A DNA stretch of 64,000 nt from positions 67,840,363 to 67,904,362 of the forward strand of contig CM050648.1 in assembly GCA_027574665.1 (NCBI GenBank), read 5' to 3'. The notes beneath the pieces were generated by a model, which was not told where the DNA came from, ran no database searches, and saw only the letters and a list, made by a program, of their open reading frames with translations. Positions 23,815 to 35,876 of the stretch are shown piece after piece. A program made the translations under genes and the position numbers. Source of the stretch: Rhynochetos jubatus. Its lineage: Eukaryota > Chordata > Aves > Eurypygiformes > Rhynochetidae. Numbering within the stretch: the stretch's first letter is position 1; each line of letters opens with the position of its first letter.

Positions 23815-24200
23815 ACAACACTCTAAATTATACAATTTAATTAGAAGCCACACATTTTTTGCATGAAAAAAGTCTGAAGAAACTCATGATGCTTGATGTA
23901 AACTTCAGCTTCTGAAGCAGAATGTGATGGGCCAGCTGCACAAGATGACTTCACACTTTCTGTGTTAAGCTGTCATGTAAATATGCACCAGAAAGAAGGA
24001 TCTCATTTAAAAAAAAAAAATTGTCTCTGATCTCAGTGGTTGTTAATTGCTCCTGATTATCTTAGCGATGAAACCTAAAGCTGATAATTAAAATGTGTGT
24101 CTCAGCTAATAAAACACCTGATCATTCTAGCAAATAGCATGCCTGTGTAATGGGTTTATACATAATTTCTGGATATTGTGTGGCATGCAACAGGACAGGT
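23815..24200. promoter_or_regulatory. Possible conserved noncoding element with homeodomain-type sites
   Basis: The block is repeat-free and holds TTAATTGC (24043-24050), CTGATAATTA (24081-24090), CAGCTAATAAA near 24103 and a POU-like ATGTAAATATGCA near 23976, within about 130 bp of one another. Density of TAAT cores is expected to be high in AT-rich DNA, so motif content alone is weak evidence. No coding frame is present. Confidence 0.25.
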
Positions 24201-25510
24201 AATAGTATAGACTGATGATATTGAAAAATAACACAGGTTCCCTACTGCTTAAATTCTTTGGTCCTCCCCTCAAAAGAGGGAGGCAACAAAGAACTAGAAA
24301 GAAAAAAAAGTGACCCTCTTAAAAAAAACCTCAAGATCCAAATCCACAGGTTTTGGAACCATTGATATCTCAGGAGAAGATTGTCTTGGAAGCTTATGAG
24401 TGGTCTGTAAGTACCACTACAGAATAAGTGAGGAAGGACCAAGACTGAATCTAGCCTATATATTTCAGGGTGAATTCTCCTATAATACTGTAGAGCTTTC
24501 ACTCTGGCAATACTTGCTTGTCAAAAGGAACATCTGAAAAAAAAAAAAAAAAAGAACAATTGTACACTTTTTTTTTAAAGAAAGCACATATTCAATGGGG
24601 TGATGTATTTATCCAAGACCTCTGTCACGATCTATTTTGTTATAATCAATACATGAGCATTCATGCAAATATTATATACATTTGGGATTTTGAAAAGGAT
24701 AGATTGTTAAGAACAGAAACTTTGCTAAGAAACATTTTGAACATCAGGAAAAGATGGAAATGGAAACTGTAAATGGTTTAAAAGCTTTTTCCTTGATAAA
24801 AAAGGTTTTCTTGTTTTTCAGGACATGTAATTGAAGAAAGCAGCTTCATTGCTTAAAGCCACAAAGTAGCCTAGAATCAAAAAAGCATCAGTACAAATTA
24901 TATGCATATTACTACACACAATACGGCAAACAGAAGAAAAAAAAAGGAAATGAATGAATCAAAGACAGTAAGGAAAGCAGAACGACTCATTCAAGGACTA
25001 GCAGTACAATGAGGGCATTTAAAATATATGAAGAATTAAAGGAATTGCACAATGACAATTCCGTTCCACTTGTCTTAAAACAGTACTGACAAAAGTAGAA
25101 AGGTATTTCTTGATATTTCTCTCTGTCTGAACTGAGGAGCGATGGACGCTTGGTGGCTTGGGTTTTAGGTTGCAGCTTCTGGTGGAATGAAGTGGAGAAA
25201 TGTCACAAACCTCTGCTTACTGCAGGAAGTTCAAGTTACACAAAATAAGTAGCTGTGCAATTCCTATCTTTTGTTCCTGTTCAGTTGGGTAGAATACTGT
25301 CCTTTTTATCTCCCTTTCAAACCAGCCAATGAACAACAGACACCCTCAAATCCTGGGAAAAACAGTAGCATCATAAAGAATACTTCTGCCACTCAGTTTA
25401 GTTGTCTTATATACCTCATTCATGGCTCTCCTATTTATTAATAACATACTTATCCCAAATGCATGCTAATAAGAACTTATGTATCATGAATATCAGCTTC
25501 AAATCACAGT
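24201..25510. other. Unique AT-rich DNA, no gene seen
   Basis: Contains a 17-base poly-A run (24537-24553). Two open frames of 84-86 codons at 24242-24502 (minus) and 24518-24772 (plus) are lysine- or phenylalanine-rich products of the base composition. Confidence 0.5.
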
Positions 25511-25955
25511 ATCATAGAGTCATAGAATGATTTGTTTGGAAGGAACCTTAAAAATTATCTGGTTCCATGGGCAGGGACACTTTCCATTACCCCATGTTGC
25601 TCAAAACCTCATCCAGCCTGGCCTTGAACACTTCCAGAGATGGAGCATCCACAGCTTCTCTGGGCAACCTGTTCCAGTGCTTTACCACCTTCTTCATGAA
25701 GAATTTCTTCCTGATATCTAATCTAAACCTCTCTGCTTTCAATTTAAACCCATTGTCACTAGAGGCCCTTGTAAAAAGTCCCCCCCCAGCTTTCTTGTAG
25801 CCCTTTCAGGTACTGGAAGGTGCCATAAGGTCTCCTTGGAGCCTTCTCTTCTCCAGGCTGAACAAGCCCAACTCTCTCAACCGGTCCCCACAGGAGAGGT
25901 GCTCCAGCCCTCTGAGCAGCTTCGTGGCCTTCCTCTATACTCGCTCCAATCAAGT
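25511..25955 (-). mobile_element. CR1 LINE 3'-end fragment
   Basis: The plus strand opens with the reverse-complemented CR1 terminus (ATCATAGAGTCATAGAATGA) and tail. It continues through the typical stretches around 25618-25680 (CCTTGAACACTTCCAGAGATGG, GGGCAACCTGTTCCAGTGC) and 25795-25955 (CTTCTCTTCTCCAGGCTGAAC). The element therefore lies on the minus strand, 5' truncated at about 445 bp. The right part is antisense to the end of the CR1 reverse-transcriptase ORF; the left part is its 3' UTR. A C run at 25781-25788 is within the element. It is the best preserved of the four CR1 copies but is noncoding. Confidence 0.95.
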
Positions 25956-28900
25956 GAGTTTAAATTATTTAGACTAAATAATTCAGTTTAAAGAGAAATA
26001 TGATACCAACAAGAATAAAATACATCATTGGATGATGGATTTATTTTTTTGAAAAGTGAATATGGTAAATAGAAAGCAATCAATGAACAAATATTAAGTT
26101 TGAATTGAACCCAAAAACTATAAAAAAACCCCATTGTGGGTAATTGTGACCATCTCTAAAACATTTCAGACAATACGAAGAAGCATATTAAGGGGTGATT
26201 TCCAAAAGTTAGATAAACACCATTAAGAAATAGACTTGAAAAAATTAACTGGTTATGGAGTTGGCTGGTTTGTATATTATGCGAAATAATGTAACATTTT
26301 TCATAAACATGGCAAAAGAACATTTCATATCATTGGATAGATTTTAGAAAGCCAAAAGTATAATGAACATGTGAAAGATTTTGATGAAGTTTACTATCAC
26401 AATGTGAAAGAAATAACTAATAGCACCATATGTGAATTGTGTGCTTGTAGCATGGAAAAATGCATACTATTTAATGAAATCCAGAGAGAAAATTTTAAGT
26501 ACGAAACATTTAGTACAAAGTTTAATATACTAAACATTCAAAAAATTACACACTACAAATCTAAGAACAATTAAGAATGTTAAAAATCAATTTTCCAGAA
26601 ATACTGAAACTTTAAATTTTACAACAACCCGTTTTTTTTCAGAGCAGAACAGACAATGGTAAAATAGACACTGAGAAGAATTGTGACAAAAATCTAAGCA
26701 ATGCTTCCATGTCAGTAATGAAAATTCAAGTGTCTTGAAAAACTGGAATTAATGATTTAATGCATAAAAGGGTTATTTTACTTAAATGTATAAAAATGTA
26801 ATTAATTGAACACAACCTATTCATAAGGTTTCTTAAATTAACTTGGAAAAATAATTGGATTTGCTAAATATTTAAAATGTACAAAGCTGATTAGTTCAGG
26901 AACTAATTCTGGACATTTTGTAAAAGATGAATAGAGCTTCTAATGTCAGTAGTTTTTCTAAGGAGAAAATGCAGTGTGTTTTTAACAAGCCTTTGCTATC
27001 TTTTTCCACACATATTTACAATTTTTACTGTTTGATATACTACTGTTTTAGGAAATCCATTAAAAATTTTAAACATCTTTATGCTTTCTTTTGCTTGACA
27101 TAAACAATAGTAGTTGTTTTTTACTAAGTGAAGTATTTCAGCTTCATATAAGATTGGCTCTACAGGCAGAAGTAGCTGTAAATCACATTCATTAAATTCA
27201 TAATACTTAGAAAGGTTTTTAAAAATGGTTCTAATGAATCATTGTACCAGAATATTAAAGAAATATTTTGTGGAAATAGTAAGAATTAGTTCATACTTTT
27301 TCTTTTCTTCTTATGGAGGTGTTTATGTTAAGGAAAGAGTCATTATTCACTTCAGATCATAAAATACTTCTTCATAGTTTTGCCTGGGATGACTTCTGAG
27401 CCGCTACAAATGTGAATCCAGAACGATATATTTTCAGAAGCTTTGAGAGAAATATTGAAATCTATTACATTAATTGTTCATATATATAATGCAGTATGCT
27501 CTAAATAACTAGAAACCAACTAGTGAGACTTTCCCAAACTGTGCTCTTCCTGGGGTCTTATTTTAACAAGATATTCACATAGCACTTAGAGCAAATTTCT
27601 TCTAGACCTTCATTAACATACAGTATATTTTTTAGAAATTGCTTCTCTTTTCTTAGACAAAATTGAATATTGAAGTACTGCTGCTGCATTACCCACCCCT
27701 TCCCTCCAGCCTCTCCAACCCTAAGCAATTTCTGGAAGGATTAGTGGCTAATTGGAATCAGCTGTAGAGATTTGCTTCCCATGTGACAGTTTACTCTGTC
27801 ACAGTTCACTATGCAAAAATCTGCAGGAATGGTCAGCCAGGAGGTGTGAGTAACCCTTGCACTCCCCTACAAAATTTTCTAGAGATTGTCCTCTTTGCTT
27901 ACTCTGTTTTTCAGTAAAGCAACCACTAAAGGGACAGTTGAGGGATTTCAGAAACTCCTGCCTTGTCTCAGATTTACCACACATAGCTCCCAGTCAGCTA
28001 GTCATCTTAACCTTCCACTTGTTTCTTCTAGAAAAACATTTCCACATTGCTAAGGGATTTACTTACTCTCAGAACATAATGTAGTCTGAGCCCTACATCA
28101 GGAGGAAAGTTACATCTGGCCACAGACCACTTGACCTCCTCCACGTAAAAGCCCTGGTTAGCTCAGAGAATAACGCTACACAAATATCTGACTCTTCTAG
28201 TTTGGTTCTGGGAAGAAGACCTTTCTGTTCACCCTCTTACTGCCTGTTGGTTGAAGACAATTGCAAGCATGCAATAATACATCTTCCTAGGCCTGAAAAC
28301 ATCAAGAATATTTATAAAAAAATTAAAAGATGACTAATACTTTCAACTCATTAAAAAATTTGACTATGATGTAATATCATAAATTGAATGTAGAAATCAT
28401 AAATGAAGGGAAACATCTCTACTTCCACAAATCTAACTGTAAATATGCTGTTGAAACTACAAAGACCGAAAGCAAATGTAAAAATTTACTTTTTGTTACT
28501 TTGTAAGCTAGGGATTTTTACTTTTGTCAGAGACACTAAGACATCTTTTCACTTTTTCTAAGATTTTTTAAAAATATGAATGCTGTTGTAGGTAAGAATT
28601 CAAATGTCTGAAATTAGTGTATTTACAATGACATATAGGTACCATAATGCTAAAGGAACTTTGCTCACATTTCACACAGATATTTTATTAACTCTTGGCT
28701 ATGTTTAAATTATTTCTATCAAGTTATTCTTCTGCAGATGCATTTGTTTGTCTGTGGGATGCATATAAACTGAGAGCAGAAATATCTTCTAGCAAGAAAA
28801 TACAGGACTTCAATGGCCTTGCATGCTCCAGTGGATAGTGGTGAGTATGACTAGGAGAATCCATAGGAGATACTTGCAGTTTGTAGGAATGGGTTAAATT

Positions 28901-31028
28901 AATTCCACATGGATCATAAGAAAACAATCATAACATCATACCACTGAGTTTAGAGCCAAAAAGAGATTATTACATCACTATATATGACTTCTCATATATC
29001 ACGTCCCTTTAAATTTCTTTCAGTTACACCTATAATGAATCCAAACAAACACGCTTAGCAAAAACATACCTCCAAGAAAGACCTGAAGATGTGTGTTGGG
29101 TGGAGCATTTAGTACTCATGTTAATAAAAGCCAGGAGGACACTTTCAACTGAGGTAGCCAGCTGTGAAAAAAAGGGAAAGCAAGACCGCCACCAACGGCT
29201 GCCTCTACTGGGGATTCTGTTTTATTCCTCCCAAGCCATTCTACTTCTACTACATCATTTTACAATTAATTAACTTAAATGTTAAACCTTTCTGCCAAAG
29301 TTTGCATTTAAATTATTTCTGAATTCAACTCACAGCCAGTAATTCCTTTCTTTTTTTTTTTTTTCCTCTTCAGAGAAAGGCTTTTCCAGGCCTCTGAAAT
29401 TTTCCTGGTATTTTGAGGTTAATTAAAAATTAATGTAATTGGGCTATGAGTGCAATAGGATATTTTAAAAAAAACCCCAAACACCTCTTGCGCTCATGTT
29501 ATTTAGGTTTGATTATTTATTCCTGCTAGACATATTTCTTCATTTACTAATGGATTAGAAGGTAGGTCATCATTCATAAAGAATGCAAATACAATGCCCT
29601 ACTTGCTTCCAAGTACAGAATAAGATAATATTTGTTGAACATTTGTTTGTTTTCTGCATTACTACTGACACCACTCCAAGTAAATGTTGACAATTCACAA
29701 ACTAAGGCTCCTGCTAGGAGTAATGTAGTTCCTGTATCATAATTGCACAGTTATGGCAGCTGGCTAGTCTAGAAATTCAAGGTACTCCCACAAAAATGAT
29801 ACTTGCAAATAGACAATTCCAGAAAGTAATGCCAAGATGGCAGGAAGTGACAAAATGCACATAATGTGTGCTTGAGTGACCTTTGAGCATAGTTATGTCT
29901 GTTATGTCTATGCTTCTATCAACAGCCCTGCAGTTCTGCTGTTCCCAGGCTTCACCAATGTTTGCCTCTACACACAATGACTGTCTTTGGCCATAGATGT
30001 CAGATTGGCTTCGTGTATGGGTTAAATGCCTCATGATTCTTTAATTTAATAATTGAATGTGACTGTATGGAAGTTGGCAAGCAGAAATTGCAGTGTTGAG
30101 ACTGGAGCATCAGGTTCTCCTGTATTTGCTACACATGAATGCACTAAGGGCTATTGGCTAAGGCAGTTATATGAGGAAGAGCTTTGCTAATTGCACAAAC
30201 CAAGTTGGTTTGTTGGAGGACATAACTTAGATAAAACTTGAAGAATTGGTTGGTCATTAGGAGTGTTATGCCACCAGCCACATCATGCATCTATCTTCAA
30301 AGCAATTACCTGGATTACTTGAATCAATAGTCAGAAGGATTCTGCTACCTAAATTATGAATAATACAAGATAATATAACCATACTAGGAGGCCATACCAA
30401 CTGCTCAGCTCCCTGTCATTCAGAAAGGGAAAGGGCAGCCAAAAACATTTGTTTTTTTGAAAAAGAATATATGTGAGAATAAGAATCTATATGCAGCTTT
30501 CTCTTATTTTGCCACTTTCAGGGGCTGTCTTTTTCTCTTGTCTACTGGAGTGACAAGGTCATGACCTACCAATAAGTAGGATGAATTCAGAAACCAGTAC
30601 AGTAGTTTGACAATGTAAAGAATGCACTTTTTTGATCACTACATTTCCCTATCAATTCTCACAGAACTTTTCTTTAATTTTTGCTTTTGCAGGTAATGTC
30701 TACGTGTTAAGATAAATTTAGGTCATGGTTTCTCGTTGTGTGAAGATGGTGAACCAGCTAATTTGCAAAGTTGTGACAGGTTGTAGGCCTTAGGATAGTC
30801 TCAGTTTAAAGCTACTAATATTAAACATCTTGCTGAATGCATTAGTCCACATGCTTCCTCAGAGCTATTCACCACATAGGATGATAACAAAAAAGAGAAC
30901 AGAGCAAAAGCTATTAGTTGAGTAAGAGAAACTGAGTATGTGCTTATCCTTAAAATGGGAAATAGCAGTAGCTAAACTGTTATGAGAACTGATAAAAGCA
31001 ATTGGTGATCAGAGCTGATCTCATGTGA
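25956..31028. other. Unique, strongly AT-rich DNA, no gene seen
   Basis: The part from 25956 to about 28700 is the most AT-rich of the window. No transposon, RNA gene or exon is recognisable. Short open frames match nothing. A 14-base T run lies at 29351-29364. Confidence 0.5.
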
Positions 31029-31145
31029 GAGATTTGCACTGATGTCAGGATAGTCAGAAAAATAAGAGGACAAAGGTCATCTTTTTGCCCTCAGCAAAGA
31101 AAAAACAGCATAACAAAGTGTTATTACAATCATAACATCTTCCAG

Positions 31146-31424
31146 ATTCTGCCGAAGAACAAAGTCCTTGCCCACATGATGAAGGATCGCATGAAGTTAA
31201 AGGGCGGATTCAGAGAGAAGAAAGACCTGTATGACCTAATCACAACCATCTGTAACTTCATTGATAAAAGGAGAACAGTGCAATCCTACATTGATCATGT
31301 GTTCAGCTTCTCAAAAATTTTGACACCATCTGACTTGACCAGCTCTAGGTTTCCAGATGTGGGAACTCTAAGCTATCTCACTGAACTCATCACAAGTTTC
31401 TGTCAGCAGCAAGAGAGGATGTGA
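31146..31424 (+). CDS. Candidate coding exon or gene remnant, unidentified protein
   Basis: An open frame runs from after a TGA at 31026 to a TGA at 31422-31424. The segment from 31146 (93 codons including the stop) has clearly coding-like codon use: early codons such as CTG CCG AAG AAC AAA GTC CTT GCC CAC ATG ATG AAG, with GC-richer third positions and retained CpGs (CCG, CGC, GGCGGA), unlike its AT-rich surroundings. It follows directly on ACATCTTCCAG, a fair 3' splice site with AG at 31144-31145. The first in-frame ATG is at 31176, but if this is an internal or last exon translation would enter at 31146. The peptide is basic at the start (HMMKDRMKLKGGFREKKDLY, about residues 10-29), looks largely helical and globular, and has no membrane segment or signal peptide. 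I do not recognise the family. It could be the last exon of a gene lying upstream, an isolated exon of a pseudogene, or a captured fragment. No poly-A tail or flanking duplication marks it as a retrocopy. An ATTAAA lies near 31699. Confidence 0.4.
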   Translation: MLPKNKVLAHMMKDRMKLKGGFREKKDLYDLITTICNFIDKRRTVQSYIDHVFSFSKILTPSDLTSSRFPDVGTLSYLTELITSFCQQQERM

Positions 31425-31800
31425 GCAGCAACACACTACAGCAACTGGTTTTCTATCAGTCGGAGGATGAGACATAGATTCAGCATGTATGCAATATTTC
31501 TAGGACAAATGAGGAAAAGATTTGGAAGAACAGAAATGTCCGGGCCTGCTACTAGTTGACTCCTTTAAAATAACTTGAAATATACCAGTGAAATGACAGA
31601 CTTTGCTTCAACTCCTTTTCCAATAGAATGAAGCTGAAGCCAGTAATAATTTTGTTAGTGGGAATGTAGCTTACCCTAAGTGTCATGCAGTGAAATGAAA
31701 TTAAAGAAGCAGGGGTTTTGGCTCATCAAAACAGGAGGCAGGCAAAATCCCTATTAATGATCCAGCTGCTCACAGAGTGAATGACTATGGATTGGGTTTG
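31425..31800. other. Unique DNA between candidate exon and LTR
   Basis: If the preceding frame is a real last exon this would be its 3' untranslated region; an ATTAAA hexamer near 31699 could serve as poly(A) signal. Otherwise nothing is visible. Confidence 0.35.
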
Positions 31801-32724
31801 TGTGACAGGGTTTTGGTAACAGAGTAGCGGTTACAGAGGTGGCTTCCATGAGAAGCTGCTAGCCTCCCTGGCTCCCAGTCAAACCTACCTCTGGCCAGGG
31901 CTGAGCTAATTAGCACCTTTGTGATTAACATACTTAAGAGGGGGAAACAAAGAAAACTGGTAGTGGAGAGAAAAGTGGTTTGTGAGGGAGGTGGTAAGGG
32001 AGACACTGAGATCAGTGCAGGAAGATAGGGAGGAGGTGTGCTGGGGTAGAGATCCCCATGCAGCCTGTGGTGAGAGGGTAGGCTGTTCCCCTACAGTCAT
32101 GGAGGGTAATGGTGAACCCCATGCTGGAACAGGTGACCGTGCCTGAAGAAGTTTATGACCCTGTGGGAAGCCCATGCTGGAACAGGCAGCTCCTGAAGGA
32201 CTGCCCCTCTTGGAAGGGACCTATGGTGGAGCAATTTGTGAAGAACTGTGGCCTGTGGGAAGGACGCATGCTGGAGGAGTTTGTGGAGGACTGTCTCCCG
32301 TGGGAGTGATCCCATGCTGGAGTGTGAGGATCTGTCCCCCTGAGTGGGAAGGAGCAGCAGAGACAATGTGTGATGAACTGACAGCAACCCCTATTCCCCA
32401 CCCCTCTGTGATGCTGGGGGGGAAGTGGTGGAGAAAATTGGGAGTCAAATTAAGTCTGGGAAGAAGGGAGGGGTGGGGGAAGAATTTGAAGATGTGGTTT
32501 TGTCTCTCATGGTTCCACTCTGATTGGGTTAGTAACTAATTAAATTGATTTTTCTTCCCCAAGCTGAGTCTGTTTTGCTCATGACTATAACTGGTAAGTG
32601 ATCCCTCCCTGTCCTTAGCTTGACCCACAAGCCTTCCCTTGTATTTCCTCCTCCCTATCCTGTGAACAGGAAGGAGTGAGAGGCCATGTAGTGCTTAGTT
32701 GCTGACTGGGCCTAAACCGTGACA
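31801..32724 (+). mobile_element. Solo LTR of an avian endogenous retrovirus (long family)
   Basis: The 924-bp unit starts TGTGACAGGGTTTTGGTAAC and ends TAAACCGTGACA. I recognise it as a common, long bird endogenous-retrovirus LTR but do not give a database name. Orientation is plus: a TATA-like TACTTAAGA lies at 31931-31939 and an ATTAAA poly(A) signal at 32539-32544, followed by T- and GT-rich sequence. A 45-bp tandem array lies between them. No internal retroviral genes or second LTR are present, so it is solo. The flanking pentamers (GTTTG left, TTATT right) do not match, so the target duplication is lost, diverged or my boundary is off by a few bases. The frames on both strands inside it are not genes. 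Confidence 0.9.
32111..32328 (+). repeat. 45-bp tandem repeat inside the LTR (about five units)
   Basis: Units begin at about 32111, 32156, 32201, 32246 and 32291, each carrying a variant of GTGGGAAGGACCCATGCTGGAG(C/G)AG spaced exactly 45 bases apart. A diverged sixth unit may precede at 32066. Because 45 is a multiple of three, one plus-strand frame stays open across the array and encodes a 15-residue repeat (WKGPMVEQFVKNC then WEGRMLEEFVEDC). The array sits downstream of the presumed transcription start, in R/U5-like leader sequence. Confidence 0.85.
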
Positions 32725-35361
32725 TTATTAAAAATCAGAAAAATTTTGTCAATGGATCTTCACTCATCTCTCCTGTATAGAATAGAATATTTTTCTATGT
32801 GTGTATAAATAAAATATTAAGAATACCTATTTTTTAATGGACTCCCTCACAAAAAATGTGAAAGTCTTTGACATCTTTAATTGCCTCTATCTTTGACTGT
32901 TGAAGAACTTAAGGGCTTGGTTTTTTTCCCCAGTCTGTTAATGGATGTTAATCATGGGAAGTTAACTGATGCTGACAGGACAACAATTTCAGCATGTGAA
33001 ATGTGAAATTCTTGTTAGGACCTCAAATGTAGTTATACCTGGAGTAGATTAAATTTCTGTCATAGCTTTGAGGGAATAAATTGACTTATTTTATTCTCAC
33101 ATTCATTTTCCAATTTAATAGAGGACTTCATTTGAGTGGTAAAGGACTAATGGTTAAGAGGGATAACAAATGCATTTAGTGTGAGAGACCATTATCACCA
33201 TGCCACAAAGTCTTCTGGCATGGTCTCTTTTCTCCTAGGTCCTCTCCTCTTCTTAGTGCGTATTCAGTTTGAAGTAAGGCATCTTCAGTGTCCTCTCCTT
33301 ATAGGACCATATGCTGCAGAATGTTACCCATGTTATTCTCTGAGGTCATGGTGCCTCTCTCTGTGGTTACCAACAGGTGTTTCTCCACTCCTTTATGCAG
33401 CGGAGTTTGTTCTTGGAAGGGCTGGCTCTTGTGGGTGTGAGGAAAAAGTAAGCAACTTCCTTCCTTTAGGCAAACCGTGACTTTCTCCACTCAAGGTGAT
33501 GGCAATAGAGTCTGTAGTATGGGGGAAAGGACATTACCCATGTACAGCCTGGAATGCAGGATAGAGCTGTGAGCTCAAAATCACTCTCTTCTGGTCCTCT
33601 CGTCCTTCACATATGAGCCTGAGGAGATGGTGCTACTGCTTTCTAATTGTGGAACTTTGCCAGTAGCTAGGAGATTTTCTGAGGATACACACTATATTAA
33701 ATATTTCACTTAGTCCTCTCACCTGAGGTGGGAGAATTTTGCCTCTCACTTGTTGGTATTCTTGACACATGGCAGCTGAAAAGCTGGGCGAGTGAGACAT
33801 AATTGAAAGTGCCTGAGGCTTCTATTAAAAATATTACAATATTAATCACCAGAATGCAGTTTTATCTTTTAATTTTATTTTATTGTTATTGTTTACTCTA
33901 TTGTGTATTGGTCTTGCTGTATTACAGTTCCAAGAATTTAGTGTAAAAGTGAATTATCTACTATGAAATGTATCTAAAACCAGGGAAATAATTCATGAAG
34001 TATTTCAGTGCATTCTACAGCAAAATTATTTGTGGGCATAAAGTAAATATGAATAAAATATGAAGTTGAAATCTTCATTAAACAAGATTTTTTTTTTCCT
34101 GTTCCCAAATTCAGAATAATTTTCCTCTGGTTACCTCTGAGGACTCATGGGATAACAGGAATATCACTGGTGAAATTTGAAAATTCACAAATGTTATATT
34201 AAAATATTATTTAATTGGCTAAACAATTAAAAGACACAGTGCTGTGGAGGGTAAAATTTGTTTTGTACTTGAGGGACTATAATTTCCCCAGAAAAAGACA
34301 TCATATATTTTCCAGTTCTAGCGGCACACTTAATGCTAAGGCATGAATCCTATGAGACAGACAAAACCTATTTTAAATTATATGCAGCTTTCTCAGATAC
34401 AATATCTTACACTATTAAATCCTATTGATCCAGTATTGCCATCTTAGGGGGTAGCTGAAATCCTTGTTCTCTACTCTAAATCAACCATGAACATTTATCT
34501 GGAGACCAGTTGCCTTGAAAGAAGATTCTGGAGAGACATAACTTGCATAGTTCCATTTACAATGGATGAAATCAGATTCTTATTTCTTGTGTTTTAGCTA
34601 AATTAAAATACATTTTCCTTTCTCTCATGTATTTTGGACTCTTTGGGTTTTGAATTTTAGTAGGTGTATAAATAAAATAAGTTTTCTCAAACATTTGTAA
34701 AGACTGTTAAACTGATTACATGGTATATTTTTTTCTTCAACATCTTGTTTTCCTGTGCTATTTAGCTAGAGATGAGGAATTTAAGTAATCATAACTACAA
34801 TATGTATTTTCATGATTTTTTGCCTCTGCACCATTAAGTTCTCCAGAAAACATCCATTTTTATTCTTTAACTATAAAATTCAAATGTTATTTTCAGTCAC
34901 CCAATCTGACTCTCCAACTCTCCCAAGCTCTTAAAAAATCAAATTTAATTTATTTTTATTTGGATTGTGGATCCAAAAGTATCATAGTGCAGTTATAGAA
35001 TATGTGTCAAAATAAGCAAAACCTTATCAAAATAATTCTTTGTCTCAATAGAAAAATGTACTCACTTCTGTATGTGCCATCAGATGCCACATGATTTTTG
35101 TGTAAAAAGAAAATTAATAGCGAGAAAGGTAAAATATTACAAGATCAGAGTGATGTTCTGAATTATTTTTGAGTTTTGTCTGTTGAAGAGTAGCTTGAAC
35201 CCAGGGCTAATGTAGGAGGTTAGTAGGAGAGTCACATACTGCTCCTTGAGGAGGTATAAGCCCTTATTGGTTTTCTAGCATTTGAGTTCTATGGTTCAGC
35301 ACTCTGTTCTAGTGAAAGATGTGGGACATCATTATCATGGGAAGTTTGTCCCAATGTACTC
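32725..35361. other. Unique AT-rich DNA, no gene seen
   Basis: A 99-codon frame at 33181-33480 lies in a slightly GC-richer stretch but has no recognisable product and no splice signals of note. The rest is AT-rich with nothing to report. Confidence 0.5.
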
Positions 35362-35876
35362 ATCACTGGTGAGTCTGTACTTCAAATACTGTGCTGAGTT
35401 TTGGGCCCCTCACTTCAAGAAAGACATTGAGACGCTTGAGCATGTCCAGAGAAGGGCAACAGAGCTGGGGAAGGGTCTGGAGCACAAGTCCTGTGAGGAG
35501 AAGCTGAGGGAGCTGGGGTGGCTTAGCCTGGAGAAGAGGAGGCTTATTGCCCTCTACAATTACCAGAAAGGAGGTTGTAGGGAGGTGGGTGTCAGTTTCC
35601 CAAGTAGCAAGAGGACAAGAGCAAATGGCCTCAAGTTGTGCTAGGGGAGGTTTAGATTGGATATTAGGAAAAATGTCTTTACTGTAAGGGTTGCCAGGCA
35701 CTTTAATAGGCTGCCCAGGAAAGTGATTGAGCTACCATCCCTGGGGGTGTTGAAAAGACGTGTAGATGTGGTGCTCAGGGACATGGTCTAGTGGTGGACT
35801 GGGCTGTGCTGGGCAAACAGTAGGACTTGATGATCTTAAAGGTCTCTTCCAACCTAAATGATTCTATGATTCTATT
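35362..35876 (+). mobile_element. CR1 LINE 3' end with broken reverse-transcriptase C-terminus
   Basis: Plus-strand CR1 copy, 5' truncated. It opens in the C-terminal part of the reverse-transcriptase ORF (residues [20 protein letters not shown], 35401-35460) and continues through [18 protein letters not shown] premature TAG at 35642-35644 interrupts the frame in a position where the family normally has a glutamine codon. The same frame then resumes ([10 protein letters not shown]) and reaches the family's usual stop after DMV (TAG at 35789-35791). The 3' UTR and tail follow (GGTCTCTTCCAACCTAAATG), ending in two ATTCTATG-type terminal repeats at about 35861-35876. The copy is dead: truncated and carrying an internal stop. 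Confidence 0.95.

Noticed and set aside
24805-24822. TTCTTGTTTTTCAG as a splice acceptor
   Set aside because: Pyrimidine-rich AG sites are frequent in T-rich DNA; no exon-like sequence follows.
25527-25800. Plus-strand frames of 64 and 77 codons
   Set aside because: They are antisense readings of the minus-strand CR1 fragment.
30670-30700. TTTTGCTTTTGCAGGTAATG as overlapping acceptor and donor
   Set aside because: Acceptor and donor abut with no exon between; probably a chance match.
32097-32539. Several overlapping frames of 66-121 codons on both strands
   Set aside because: All lie inside the LTR and arise from its 45-bp array and GC-richer composition.
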